Shown: positions 25,672 to 34,028, numbered from the stretch's first letter. The stretch is DNA of 64,000 bases from Chloroflexota bacterium (GCA_012516075.1 JAAYXE010000180.1:1-64000); one strand, 5' to 3'. Translations and numbers: made by a program. The notes: generated from the letters alone by a model not told the origin.

Positions 25672-25812
25672 TTATTTTCCTTTTCCGCCGTTGACAATCC
25701 AGCGGGTGAGGAAGTAGTAGATAACGCATGCCAGACCAAGGACGGTGACGACAACAACTCCGCCCGGCCCCGGGTTATTGAAGAAAGCGTAGACCAGGTT
25801 ACCGATATCCAT
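25672..25812 (-). CDS. 46-residue single-helix membrane protein
   Basis: A short reading frame begins MDIGNLVYAFFNNP and ends WIVNGGKGK, with one clear membrane helix from about residue 17 to 41. AGAAGGAG precedes the ATG at a good distance. It lies 12 bp after the NrfD-like stop and 11 bp before the large cytochrome gene, exactly where a gene would be expected in this tight run. Small one-helix subunits are common in quinone/cytochrome complexes. No family is recognised, and the function is inferred only from position. Confidence 0.72.
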   Translation of the reverse strand: MDIGNLVYAFFNNPGPGGVVVVTVLGLACVIYYFLTRWIVNGGKGK

Positions 25813-25824
25813 TCCAGGCTCCTT

Positions 25825-27147
25825 CTATCCCTGCGTGGTCGCCGGCTGGTGCGAGAGCTCACCGGTGGGCAGTTCTTCCGCCGTTTCCCAGAGGGGGATG
25901 ATCGGGAAGAAGCGCGTGAACACCGTGTAGAGCAGGGCCATACCGGCGAAGAGTGCTACGGTGATCATGATCTCGACAATGGAGGGGAAATATTTCGCAT
26001 GAGCCATCTCGTGGAACAGCCGGGGGCTGACCTGGGTCGGGACCAGGACGATGTAGCGCTCGATCCACATGCCGATGTTGATCAGCACGCTGGCGAACAC
26101 CATCCAGCCGATGTTATTCTTGCCCTTGAAGATGAAGATGAGCAGCGGGAGGATGAACACCAGCACCACCATGCCCCAGAAGAGCAGCGCGTAATCGCCG
26201 GTGAACTTGTCCTGCACCACGTGCATCTCTTCAGTCATGTTCCCGTAGCCGGCGGTCAGGTATTCGGCGATGATCATGTAAATCCAGCCCAGGGTAAAGG
26301 TGATCAACAGCTTGCGCAGGGAGTTGAACAACTTGACCGGCAGGGCCTTCTCCAGGTTGTACACCTTGCGCAGGATGGAGAGCACGATCACCACCGCAGC
26401 GGTCCCTGACAGGATGGCGCCCAGCAGGAAGAATGGACCGATCAGCGCCGTGTGCCAGCCAGGCTGGACGGTCATGCCGAACACCCACGAGACCACGGTG
26501 TGAACGGTGACCACCAGCATGGTCATAAAGATCGCCATGCCGTCCAGCACGCGCTCCAGGCGGTGGAATTGCTCCGGAGTGCCCTGCCAGCCGAGGGCCA
26601 GGACCCTGTACATCTTCTGCTGCCACTGGGGCACGTCCGTCAGACGATCGCGGCACAGGGCGATGTCGGGGAGCAGGGACAGGTAGAAGAAGACCATGCT
26701 GGAGAGCAGGTACAGACCGACGGCCGTGAAGTCCCAGAGCAGGGGCGACTGGTAGCGACCGAAGAAGAGCACATTGAAAATGCGCTCCGGGCGGCCCATG
26801 TCGGCCAGGATGGCGGCCACACCGAACGGCAGGCTGAACAGCGTGATGGCTTCCGCGGCGCGGGTGAGGGGGGCGCGCCAGCTCTGCCCGGCCACACGCA
26901 GGATCGCGGAGATGAAGGTGCCGGAGTGTGCCAGGCCGATGAAGAACACAAAGTTGGTGAGGTATGTTGCCCAGTACACCGGCCGGTTCAGACCCGTCAC
27001 TCCCAGGCCCTCAATGAACTGATAAACCCACAGGGCGATGCCCGTCAGGAGCAGGCCGGCGAGGATCGACCACAGGATGCGGTCACCGGTGGTCACCCGG
27101 TGGATGGGCGCGAGGATGATTTTCTCGTGTTTATTTTCCGGATGCAT
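25825..27147 (-). CDS. NrfD/PsrC-family membrane subunit (QrcD/ActC/DsrP-like)
   Basis: The 440-residue protein has about ten membrane helices and the NrfD/PsrC family pattern, including the NFVFFIGLAHSGTFISAILR helix and a GRPERIFNVLFFGR loop typical of QrcD and ActC. These subunits exchange electrons with menaquinone at the outer side and may move protons. It directly follows the four-cluster ferredoxin and molybdopterin-family genes, so a BCD-type complex like Qrc (or the O/P part of DsrMKJOP) is likely. The long form (about 440 residues, two bundle halves) is closer to QrcD/ActC than to the short NrfD. Confidence 0.88.
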   Translation of the reverse strand: MHPENKHEKIILAPIHRVTTGDRILWSILAGLLLTGIALWVYQFIEGLGVTGLNRPVYWATYLTNFVFFIGLAHSGTFISAILRVAGQSWRAPLTRAAEAITLFSLPFGVAAILADMGRPERIFNVLFFGRYQSPLLWDFTAVGLYLLSSMVFFYLSLLPDIALCRDRLTDVPQWQQKMYRVLALGWQGTPEQFHRLERVLDGMAIFMTMLVVTVHTVVSWVFGMTVQPGWHTALIGPFFLLGAILSGTAAVVIVLSILRKVYNLEKALPVKLFNSLRKLLITFTLGWIYMIIAEYLTAGYGNMTEEMHVVQDKFTGDYALLFWGMVVLVFILPLLIFIFKGKNNIGWMVFASVLINIGMWIERYIVLVPTQVSPRLFHEMAHAKYFPSIVEIMITVALFAGMALLYTVFTRFFPIIPLWETAEELPTGELSHQPATTQG

Positions 27148-27171
27148 AATTTCTACCTTTCGACCGCCGTA

Positions 27172-27858
27172 TTAACCCTGCTTGAGATAGTAAACCTTGG
27201 GCTGCGTGCCGAGCTCTTCCATCAAACGATACGCGCGCGGGCTGCTCGCCAGCTCCGATACCAGGCTGTTCGGATCGTCCAGATCTCCGAAATAGCGGGC
27301 GTGAGCGGGGCAGGTCTGCACACAGGCGGGGATGTAGTCCGTAGCCTGGAAAGCGCGCCCCTCGGCTTCGGCCTTCTCGCGCGCTTTGCGCAGCCGGTGC
27401 GCGCAGAAGGTGCACTTCTCCACCACACCGACCGGGCGGGGAGCCACTTCGGGATCGGGGTTGAGGTGATCTTTGAGCTCCTCAGGCCACTGGGGAGCGA
27501 ACCAGTTGAAGTAGCGCACGGTATACGGGCAGGCCACCGTGCAGAAGCGGCAGCCGATGCAGCGATCGTAATCGATCAGCACGATCCCTTCTTCGTTCTT
27601 GTACGTAGCCTGTACCGGGCAGACCTTGATGCAGGCTGGTTCGTCGCAGTGCATGCAGGGGCGAGGGATGAGCGTCACATTGACATTGGGATACTCGCCC
27701 TCGATAAAGGGGAGCACTTCGTTCCACAGAATCGTCCTGCCGGCTGCAGCCTGATCGGGGCCGGCCACCGGTGTATTGTTCTCCATGCGGCAGGCTGCCG
27801 TGCAGCTCTGACAGGCAGAACATTTATCCAGATCGATTACCATTCCCCAACGGGGCAT
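27172..27858 (-). CDS. four-cluster ferredoxin subunit (QrcC/DsrO-like)
   Basis: The 228-residue protein has four cysteine groups: CSACQSCTAAC near the N-terminus, CMHCDEPACIKVCP, CIGCRFCTVACP and a split CTFC...CVQTCP, as in PsrB/NrfC/DsrO-type electron-transfer subunits. It has no signal peptide, unlike DsrO, so export together with the Tat-signal-bearing molybdopterin-family partner is likely, as for QrcC. The ATG at 27858 is chosen over the GTG three bases upstream because GGAGG is better spaced. It lies 10 bp from the neighbouring gene upstream and 25 bp from the NrfD-like gene downstream. Confidence 0.9.
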   Translation of the reverse strand: MPRWGMVIDLDKCSACQSCTAACRMENNTPVAGPDQAAAGRTILWNEVLPFIEGEYPNVNVTLIPRPCMHCDEPACIKVCPVQATYKNEEGIVLIDYDRCIGCRFCTVACPYTVRYFNWFAPQWPEELKDHLNPDPEVAPRPVGVVEKCTFCAHRLRKAREKAEAEGRAFQATDYIPACVQTCPAHARYFGDLDDPNSLVSELASSPRAYRLMEELGTQPKVYYLKQG

Positions 27859-27868
27859 CACATACCTC

Positions 27869-30262
27869 CTACGCTTTGTAAATCCGGACCCGGGTTGGGT
27901 TCGTCACAGCTGCGCCTGTCAGAGGTTCCGTGGCGCTGGTGATCAACTGCTGCGGATTGGCGCCGATAACCTGATTGGCAGCTGATCCGCGTCCCCAGCT
28001 TATCAGGGTGCGGTGACCCTGGCCGGGCGGAAGATAGATGGCGTTGGGCCAGATACCAGGATACAGGCGCACCGTGGCCTGCACGCGGCCGGTCTCCGAC
28101 TCTACCCACACCAGATCTCCGTTCTGCAGCCCCAGGCGTTTTCCGGCCTGCGGGTTGATCTCCACCCAGCTCGTCCAGGAGGCGCGGCTCTGCAGGCCGT
28201 AGCACTCCTGCAGGGTGGGGATGATGCCCTGCCAGTTTGGAGAAGAGGTGATGATCGCCTGCGTGACCAGCAGGAAGGGGTACTCGCCTGCCAGCTCATC
28301 GCCGGTCTGCCCCAGCGCAGCCGGGAGCTCGAAGTGCGGCAGGCAGGCCAGATCGGCGAGCTGCTGTTCGGCCGGGCCGGTGGGACGGTGGAGGATGTTG
28401 AAGAGCTCGCGCGAGAACAGGTCGAAGCGCCCGTCTTTCGGAGCGTGCAGCCGGTCACGGCCGACCACCTGCCCCCAGGCGGGGCTGGCTGGTTCAGCGT
28501 TGAAGTACACCATCTCCGACCAGCAGCCGTTCTCGACGAACTTATTCCAGTCCATATCGATCGCCGACAGGCGGTAGCGCACCAGCTCGGCATACGTATC
28601 GAAGGGCAGGGCGGCGGACAGCGGGCCGCCGACCAGCCGGGCGAGCTGCAGCAGCACGTCGCCGGGATCGCGCGTGTCGTACAGCGGCTCGACGACCGGC
28701 TGGCGCAGGGAGACGCCCGCATAACCCGTCCCGCTCAGGTAGTCATCGCCCCATACCTCCAGGAAAGTGCTGGCTGGCAGAATCAGGTCGGCGTGGGCAG
28801 CGGTCTCATCCAGCGTGGAGGCGAAGCTGACCACGAAGGGGACCTTCATCAGCGCCTGCACGAAGCGCCCGCTGTCGGGGATTTCATAAACGGGGTTGGC
28901 GTTGAGGATGAAGAGAGCGTTGATCGGGTAAGGTTTATCCTGGAGGATGCGGCTGGCAACGTTCTGATACACGGACGTGGCCAGGGGCAGTTCTCGGGTT
29001 CCTGCGCCATCCAGTCTGGGCTGGCTCAAACCGGCCTGAGCTGCAGCGTCGAAGTCCACCGCGGGCCAGTCGGCCACGGTCGGGAAGCGCTGCACCAGCA
29101 CGCCCCCCTTAACGTCGATGGAGCCGACCAGGGCGTTGAGAGCGTGTACAGCCATGGCGGAGTACAGGCTGTTGCCGTAGCTCATCTCGCCGGGTTCCTC
29201 GGGCAGGACCGCCACCGCCGGGCGGTTCGTGGCGAACTCTCCGGCCAGGCGGGCAATGTCCTCCGTGGCGACCCCGGTGATGCGCGACACCCGCTCAAGC
29301 GTGTAGTGCTGCAGGACCATATTCTTGAAGCCCATGTGGGTTCGCCCGTCTTCGTCTTCGAAATCTTCGAAGCCGAAGCAGAATTTTTCGACGAACTCCT
29401 GGTCGTAAAGCTGGCTGTTGATGATGACGTTTGCCATCCCCAGGGCCAGCGCACCGTAGGTGCCCGGGCGGATGGGGATCCATTCATCGGCTTTGATACC
29501 GGTTAAGGAAAGACGGGGGTGAGCAACCACCAGTTTGCCGCGCTGCGGCCGGCCGCGGCGCATGAAGGCCAGCGTACCCAGGTTGCCCATCACGCTGCGG
29601 CTGGATTCGAGCAGATTGCCGCCGAAGGCGAACACGTAGCTGGCGTTGTTCAGATCGTAAACCGGCAGTCCGTTGATCCCCTGGGTGACCAGCATCGCCA
29701 GGCGCGCCGGTCCCTCTCCCAGGCTGTCGCGGGAGATGACATTCGGCGAGCCGTAATACGCCATAAAGCGGTTGACCGTGGAGCGCATCTGGCCGCGCAG
29801 CTCTCCATGCATCAGTGCGACGGTGTGCGGCTGGCCGATCTGGCGCAGCTCGCGCAGCTTTTTGGCGACGATCTCCAGGGCTTCGTCCCACGAGATTTCT
29901 TTCCAGTCACCTCCACCACGCGGCCCGGTCTGGATGCGGGGGCGTTGAATGCGCTCGGGGCTGTAGAGGACCTCCAGCGCTGTCTGCCCGCGCAGGCAGC
30001 AGGCGCCCTGGTTGAGGGGGTGCAGGGCATTGCCTTCCACTTTGACCGCTTTACCATTGACCACACGGACTTCCAGACCGCAGCCAGAGGGACAGAGCGC
30101 ACAGGTGGTTTTGACCAGTTTTTCTTCCATACCGGCGCTGGCAGAGGCCGGGGAGACCGCCTGGGGCAGGGTATCCGCCTGCCGTGCGGCCAGGAACGCT
30201 GCCCCAGCTGCGGCTGCAGTTCCACCTACTTTGATGAAATCACGGCGAGAAATTTTACTCAT
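27869..30262 (-). CDS. molybdopterin-oxidoreductase-family subunit (QrcB/ActB-like)
   Basis: The 797-residue protein starts with a Tat signal (SRRDFIKVGG), so it acts outside the cytoplasmic membrane. It has the N-terminal [4Fe-4S] motif (Cys54, 57, 61 and 88/89) and the full-length DMSO-reductase-family fold through a C-terminal cofactor-binding domain (DLVWVESETGRVQATVRLYPG). At the place where active members carry Cys, Sec or Ser for molybdenum, the sequence reads SRDSLGEG (177-184) with no clear ligand; this is as in QrcB and ActB, which lost the metal. With the next two genes it forms a menaquinone-reacting BCD module. Confidence 0.87.
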   Translation of the reverse strand: MSKISRRDFIKVGGTAAAAGAAFLAARQADTLPQAVSPASASAGMEEKLVKTTCALCPSGCGLEVRVVNGKAVKVEGNALHPLNQGACCLRGQTALEVLYSPERIQRPRIQTGPRGGGDWKEISWDEALEIVAKKLRELRQIGQPHTVALMHGELRGQMRSTVNRFMAYYGSPNVISRDSLGEGPARLAMLVTQGINGLPVYDLNNASYVFAFGGNLLESSRSVMGNLGTLAFMRRGRPQRGKLVVAHPRLSLTGIKADEWIPIRPGTYGALALGMANVIINSQLYDQEFVEKFCFGFEDFEDEDGRTHMGFKNMVLQHYTLERVSRITGVATEDIARLAGEFATNRPAVAVLPEEPGEMSYGNSLYSAMAVHALNALVGSIDVKGGVLVQRFPTVADWPAVDFDAAAQAGLSQPRLDGAGTRELPLATSVYQNVASRILQDKPYPINALFILNANPVYEIPDSGRFVQALMKVPFVVSFASTLDETAAHADLILPASTFLEVWGDDYLSGTGYAGVSLRQPVVEPLYDTRDPGDVLLQLARLVGGPLSAALPFDTYAELVRYRLSAIDMDWNKFVENGCWSEMVYFNAEPASPAWGQVVGRDRLHAPKDGRFDLFSRELFNILHRPTGPAEQQLADLACLPHFELPAALGQTGDELAGEYPFLLVTQAIITSSPNWQGIIPTLQECYGLQSRASWTSWVEINPQAGKRLGLQNGDLVWVESETGRVQATVRLYPGIWPNAIYLPPGQGHRTLISWGRGSAANQVIGANPQQLITSATEPLTGAAVTNPTRVRIYKA

Positions 30263-30285
30263 GCACTTATCTCCGCTTGGGCGGG

Positions 30286-30663
30286 TCAGTTCCCGGGATA
30301 CTCCTGCAGCCAGCGCTGCAGGGCTTCCAGCTCTACCGGCTCAACACTCAGCGGTGGCGCTTCTGGCAGAGGGTCCGGGGAGGCCTTGAACTGGCTTTCA
30401 TCGACGTCCAGGTGCACCCCGAGAATATCCAGCGATTGAATCAGATCCGGCACGGTGCCCGGTTTGCTGCTGGCCACCCAGGCCTGCCCGCGCGGGCCGC
30501 GCGAGCCGCCGCCCGACGGGCTGATGTGGCAGGTAGCGCAGGGCTCACCGGTCTGGGCGGAATATTCCGGGAGGGCGCTGGCCGTCGTCACCGGATGCAG
30601 CACAGCCAGCAGGATGGCCAGCCCGGCGATCAGGGTCAGGAGCGTACAGATAGTTTTCTTCAT
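30286..30663 (-). CDS. exported monohaem c-type cytochrome
   Basis: The 125-residue product has a cleavable-looking signal peptide (residues 1-30, MKKTICTLLT then a hydrophobic run ending TASA) and one CATCH motif (Cys42, Cys45, His46) followed by a glycine-rich RGPRGQAW segment. No methionine occurs after the haem motif, so a His/Met axial pair is unlikely; His near residue 88 may serve. The ATG at 30663 is favoured by GAGAGGA upstream and sits directly behind the Rieske stop (TGAGATG). It probably carries electrons between the Rieske protein and other haem subunits. Confidence 0.82.
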   Translation of the reverse strand: MKKTICTLLTLIAGLAILLAVLHPVTTASALPEYSAQTGEPCATCHISPSGGGSRGPRGQAWVASSKPGTVPDLIQSLDILGVHLDVDESQFKASPDPLPEAPPLSVEPVELEALQRWLQEYPGN

Positions 30664-30664
30664 C

Positions 30665-31117
30665 TCAGGCTTCCTCTCCAACGATCACGGTCTCACCTTC
30701 CACGCGCACCGGGAACTGCTCCAGGGGTACCGGCGGCGGACCGCCGGTGACCTCGCCAAACTGATCAAAGCGGCCGTCATGGCAGGGGCAGTAAAACGAT
30801 TTGTCGGCTTCCTGCCACTGCACCAGGCAGCCCAGATGCGTACAGACCATCGAGAAGGCGCGAATGCTCTCCGGCGTGCGCACGACGATGGTCTGCGTGC
30901 CGCCGTAGGTGATGGTCTTTGTGCCGCCCACAGGCAGTTCGGAGAGCGGGAAGGTAACCGGGGCCGCTTCCTGAGATGTCGTCTGGGCAGGGAATAGTTT
31001 TGTCTGGAGCAGCGTGCCGGCCCATGCGGCGCCTACGGCACCGGCTGCAAACTGGATAAACTGGCGCCGGGAAAGGAAGTTGGAAGGGCCGGCGGGTGTT
31101 GTTACAGTTTCACTCAT
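30665..31117 (-). CDS. Rieske [2Fe-2S] protein with Tat signal
   Basis: The 150-residue protein begins with a Tat-type signal anchor (SRRQFIQFAAGAVGAAWAG, residues 16-34) and has a complete Rieske site: CTHLGC (Cys92, His94) and CPCHDG (Cys110-Cys112, His113). The extra disulfide cysteines Cys97 and Cys112 are present. Rieske proteins of this kind take electrons from quinol in bc-type complexes, yet no di-haem cytochrome b of the bc type is encoded in the run. GGAGTG precedes the ATG. The gene lies between the DsrJ-like and monohaem cytochrome genes, so it seems to belong to the dsr membrane assembly. Confidence 0.93.
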   Translation of the reverse strand: MSETVTTPAGPSNFLSRRQFIQFAAGAVGAAWAGTLLQTKLFPAQTTSQEAAPVTFPLSELPVGGTKTITYGGTQTIVVRTPESIRAFSMVCTHLGCLVQWQEADKSFYCPCHDGRFDQFGEVTGGPPPVPLEQFPVRVEGETVIVGEEA

Positions 31118-31141
31118 AACATCACTCCATCGAGGATGATT

Positions 31142-31471
31142 TCATTCGCTGGCTGAAATCCGCTCGACCTCAGGGATCTCTTCAATCGGATCAACTCCAA
31201 CGTAACCGTGGCAGTTGTTGCAGGATGTTTCGGGTACGTGGCAGTACAGGCAGTCGGCTTTCTCAAAGTCACCGCGGTTGACCGCATCAAAATGATGGGT
31301 CTGCCACCAGTCCAGCGGGCTGTGATACTCGGGTGCTGTGAACTGCGGGTCCAACCGTACGGCCAGCGGTCCGGTGCCGTCTTTCTCCGGCTTCTGTACA
31401 TAGGTGGGGTAGAAAGCGACGACCAGGATCAGGATGCCGGCCGCGATGATCAGAAGAGCAACTTTACGCAT
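31142..31471 (-). CDS. dsrJ: DsrJ-like dihaem cytochrome c
   Basis: The 109-residue protein has an N-terminal membrane anchor (residues 4-23) and two haem motifs, CLYCH (74-78) and CNNCH (84-88), with further histidines at 50, 59 and 60 as possible axial ligands. It follows dsrK after 25 bp with a strong AAGGAGAT site, which is the usual place of dsrJ. Typical DsrJ has three haems, one with unusual His/Cys ligation; here only two are visible, so the name is given by position and general design. It should face the outside of the membrane. Confidence 0.7.
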   Translation of the reverse strand: MRKVALLIIAAGILILVVAFYPTYVQKPEKDGTGPLAVRLDPQFTAPEYHSPLDWWQTHHFDAVNRGDFEKADCLYCHVPETSCNNCHGYVGVDPIEEIPEVERISASE

Positions 31472-31496
31472 GGTGATCTCCTTCGACTCCGTTGGC

Positions 31497-32945
31497 CTAC
31501 ATCTTGAGCGCGTTGGTCAGGAGCTGCAGCACACCGCCAACCTGTACCGGAACATCCCAGTAACCCATCACTTCGGGAAGCTGCGCTTTGCAGATGGCAC
31601 AGATGGTCGCCAGGTAGTTCGCTTTAACATGCTTCACGGCCATGGCGCGCGGCTTACCTCCAGCCATGCGGATGGGCATAATCTCATCCGTCAGCAGACC
31701 GCCGCCGCCCCCGCAGCAGAAGGTTTTCTCGCGGATGGTGTCGGCAGGCATCTCCACAAAGTGGTTGCAGGCGGCCCGGATGATCTCGCGCGGTTCTTCA
31801 AGGAGCTGGCCAGCGCGGGCCGTGTTGCAGGGGTCGTGATAGGTGACGATCAGATCGTCGTTAGCGCTCTTATCGATCTTGCCCTCGAAGGCGCCCTTTT
31901 TCATCATATCCACGACGAACTGGCTGATGTGATAGGGGTACGGCGGGTCGAACATATCCATTGGGCCGTGCAGGGTGGGCGGCAGGACGGCCGCGCGCCA
32001 GGCATGCCCGCACTCGCCCCAGATGATGGTCTTGACGCCCAGCATGCGGGCGGCGTCGACGATGCGCTTGTTGACCTGCTTGAGGTTTTTGTAGTTCAGG
32101 AACAGGCCGAAGTTACCGCCTTCGTTGCAGTAGGTGCTGGTGGTCCAGCGGATGCCCAGGAAGTGGAAGAGCTTCCCGTAGGCGATCATGGTGTCCACAT
32201 TGGCAAAGTTATCGGCCGAGGGCGGCACCAGCAGGATATCGGCGCCTTCGTCATCCACCGGGAAGCGAATGGGCAGCCCCGTTTCCTCCTGCACATCTTC
32301 TTCGAGGAATTCGCAGTTGTCCTTCCAGGCAGCGCTGGGGATGCCCAGGTTGTTGCCGGTCTCATACACCTTCGCGACCACCTCGGTCACGTACTTGGTG
32401 GCCACACCAATGCTGCTCATGATCTCGCGGGCAGCCATGGTGATCTCGGCGGTGTCGATACCGTAAGGGCAGAAGACGGAGCAGCGGCGGCACTCTGAAC
32501 ACTGGTAGAAATAGGTGTACCATTTCTGCAGCATTTCCTCGTCGAAGTCTGCGGCATCGTTCAGCTGCGGAAAGGCGCGCCCACCGGGGGTGAAGTAGCG
32601 CCGGTACACCTTGCGCATCAGCTCGGCGCGTGCGACGGGGAAGTTCTGCGGATCGCCGGTGCCCAGGAAGAACTGGCATTTGTCGGTGCAGGCGCCGCAG
32701 CGCACGCAGATGTCCATGTAGACGCGCAGAGCTTTGTTTTTCTCCAGCAGCTCGCCGAATTTTTCGATCGCTTTCTCCTGCCAGTTGGCTACACGTTCCG
32801 GGGGCAGCCCGATGGCTGTAAAGTCCTTCTCTTTCCCCGGCCAGCAGTGCACGCCGGCGGTGGCATGCTCGCGCAGCTCAGGTGCGGTGACGATGCCGTC
32901 GCGGGCAGGATCTTTAATGATCGGGGTTTCGTCAAACTTGGCCAT
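31497..32945 (-). CDS. dsrK: DsrK, HdrD-like subunit of the Dsr membrane complex
   Basis: DsrK is the cytoplasmic Fe-S catalytic subunit thought to reduce the DsrC trisulfide. The 482-residue protein has CVRCGACTDKC (Cys80, 83, 86, 90), CSECRRCSVFCPYGID near 160, and the C-terminal CCG domain: YHDPCNTAR, FCCGGGGG and CAIC. It starts 32 bp after the dsrM stop with GAGAGG upstream. The N-terminal 60 residues precede the first cluster and are typical of DsrK. A second, shorter paralogue lies ten genes further on, at 21.5 kb. Confidence 0.93.
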   Translation of the reverse strand: MAKFDETPIIKDPARDGIVTAPELREHATAGVHCWPGKEKDFTAIGLPPERVANWQEKAIEKFGELLEKNKALRVYMDICVRCGACTDKCQFFLGTGDPQNFPVARAELMRKVYRRYFTPGGRAFPQLNDAADFDEEMLQKWYTYFYQCSECRRCSVFCPYGIDTAEITMAAREIMSSIGVATKYVTEVVAKVYETGNNLGIPSAAWKDNCEFLEEDVQEETGLPIRFPVDDEGADILLVPPSADNFANVDTMIAYGKLFHFLGIRWTTSTYCNEGGNFGLFLNYKNLKQVNKRIVDAARMLGVKTIIWGECGHAWRAAVLPPTLHGPMDMFDPPYPYHISQFVVDMMKKGAFEGKIDKSANDDLIVTYHDPCNTARAGQLLEEPREIIRAACNHFVEMPADTIREKTFCCGGGGGLLTDEIMPIRMAGGKPRAMAVKHVKANYLATICAICKAQLPEVMGYWDVPVQVGGVLQLLTNALKM

Positions 32946-32977
32946 ACTACCTCTCGTCCATCAGATAACCGGGACGC

Positions 32978-33730
32978 TCAGCTCTCCGGAGTATCCCAGG
33001 GGTTGACATAGCGTTTGCCTGCCTCCTGCACCTGGAAGGGCTGGTTGCGGGCCGGGCTGAAGAAGATCCCACCGGCGTGCAGCAGCTTGCTGAAGGGGAA
33101 GTAAATCATCAGCAAGAGCACCAGCATGAAATGGAGCAGGAAGAGCGGGTGGTTGGGCGGTGGGGTGGGGTGCAGCGTGAGCAGCCCGATCACAAAGGCC
33201 TTGACGTCTACCAGGTTGACGTGAGTCCAGTAGGAGACGATGATCCCGGTCGCGGCGATGCCGCCCAGCAGGGCCAGGGCAAAATAGTCGGGCAGGTTGG
33301 AGACGTACAGCGTGCGCGGCAGGGCCAGCCGGCGCCAGAACAGGTACAGGATGGTAATCCCGAAAATATAGCCGATGGTGAGGGCAACCGGCTGCAGCTT
33401 GAGGACCAGTGAAGGGACGGGGTAGGTGAAATAGCGCAGGTGGCGGAACAGGACCAGCGCCAGGGTGACATGGAACAGCCATGACCCCGCCCACAGGAAT
33501 TTATCGGCCTTCCACAGGCTGGGGAAGATGAGCACGTCTTTGGCGACACGGACAGCCGCCCCCGCGTTCGATGTAGGCGCCGGCGTAACGGCTCCGGGCA
33601 AGGGCTGTGGGGTGCGCAGATACTCCCAGAGCCGGCTGAGCAGGCCAAAAACGAAGACAATGATCGCGAAGTAAGACAGCCCGATGATAACCAGTGAAAC
33701 CAGAGTCCAGAGCAGGTCAGTTTCTTGCAT
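32978..33730 (-). CDS. dsrM: DsrM, cytochrome b subunit of the Dsr membrane complex
   Basis: The 250-residue protein has about six membrane helices and a NarI-like core with histidines in helices (SWLFHVTLALVLFRHLRYF, FLLHFMLVLLL, KLLHAGG), as needed for b haems that oxidise menaquinol. The ATG at 33730 (AAGAG upstream) is preferred to a GTG at 33748. It lies directly before dsrK, so the two form the conserved DsrMK core. A 298-bp gap with secondary structure separates it from dsrC upstream. Confidence 0.9.
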   Translation of the reverse strand: MQETDLLWTLVSLVIIGLSYFAIIVFVFGLLSRLWEYLRTPQPLPGAVTPAPTSNAGAAVRVAKDVLIFPSLWKADKFLWAGSWLFHVTLALVLFRHLRYFTYPVPSLVLKLQPVALTIGYIFGITILYLFWRRLALPRTLYVSNLPDYFALALLGGIAATGIIVSYWTHVNLVDVKAFVIGLLTLHPTPPPNHPLFLLHFMLVLLLMIYFPFSKLLHAGGIFFSPARNQPFQVQEAGKRYVNPWDTPES

Positions 33731-34028
33731 AACGTTTCTCTTCAGCACACCACTTCTTCTGGCAGTTCCCTGCCGCCGATCGCGCTGAGAACTACCGTGG
33801 ACGATGTATCCAAACTGGCAACATTAAGGAGCGGGTTCTCCCGGTTTTACACGGGCCTGATTTTCCCGTATAACGTACGAGGAGCCCCCGCTCCTTCTGG
33901 TCAAAAGGCAGTGAATGAGACGGGGCGCTAAGCCTGGATTTACCAGTGAGAAGCTGTTACAAAGGGAACTTCCTTTGCGTTTATCCTCGCTTCCTGCTCC
34001 ATCCATTCCTTTGACCGGTCCCCTGCCG
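33731..34028 (-). promoter_or_regulatory. structured dsrC-dsrM intergenic region
   Basis: No gene is seen in this 298-bp gap. A 10-bp stem pairs 33826-33835 with 33887-33896 and encloses an inner ACGGG/CCCGT hairpin near 33851-33870. A small 6-bp hairpin lies near 33958-33976, shortly after the dsrC stop. None has a U-tract. They may stabilise or process the mRNA so that dsrC is made in excess over dsrMK, a known feature of dsrC, or hide a promoter for dsrM. Confidence 0.4.
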
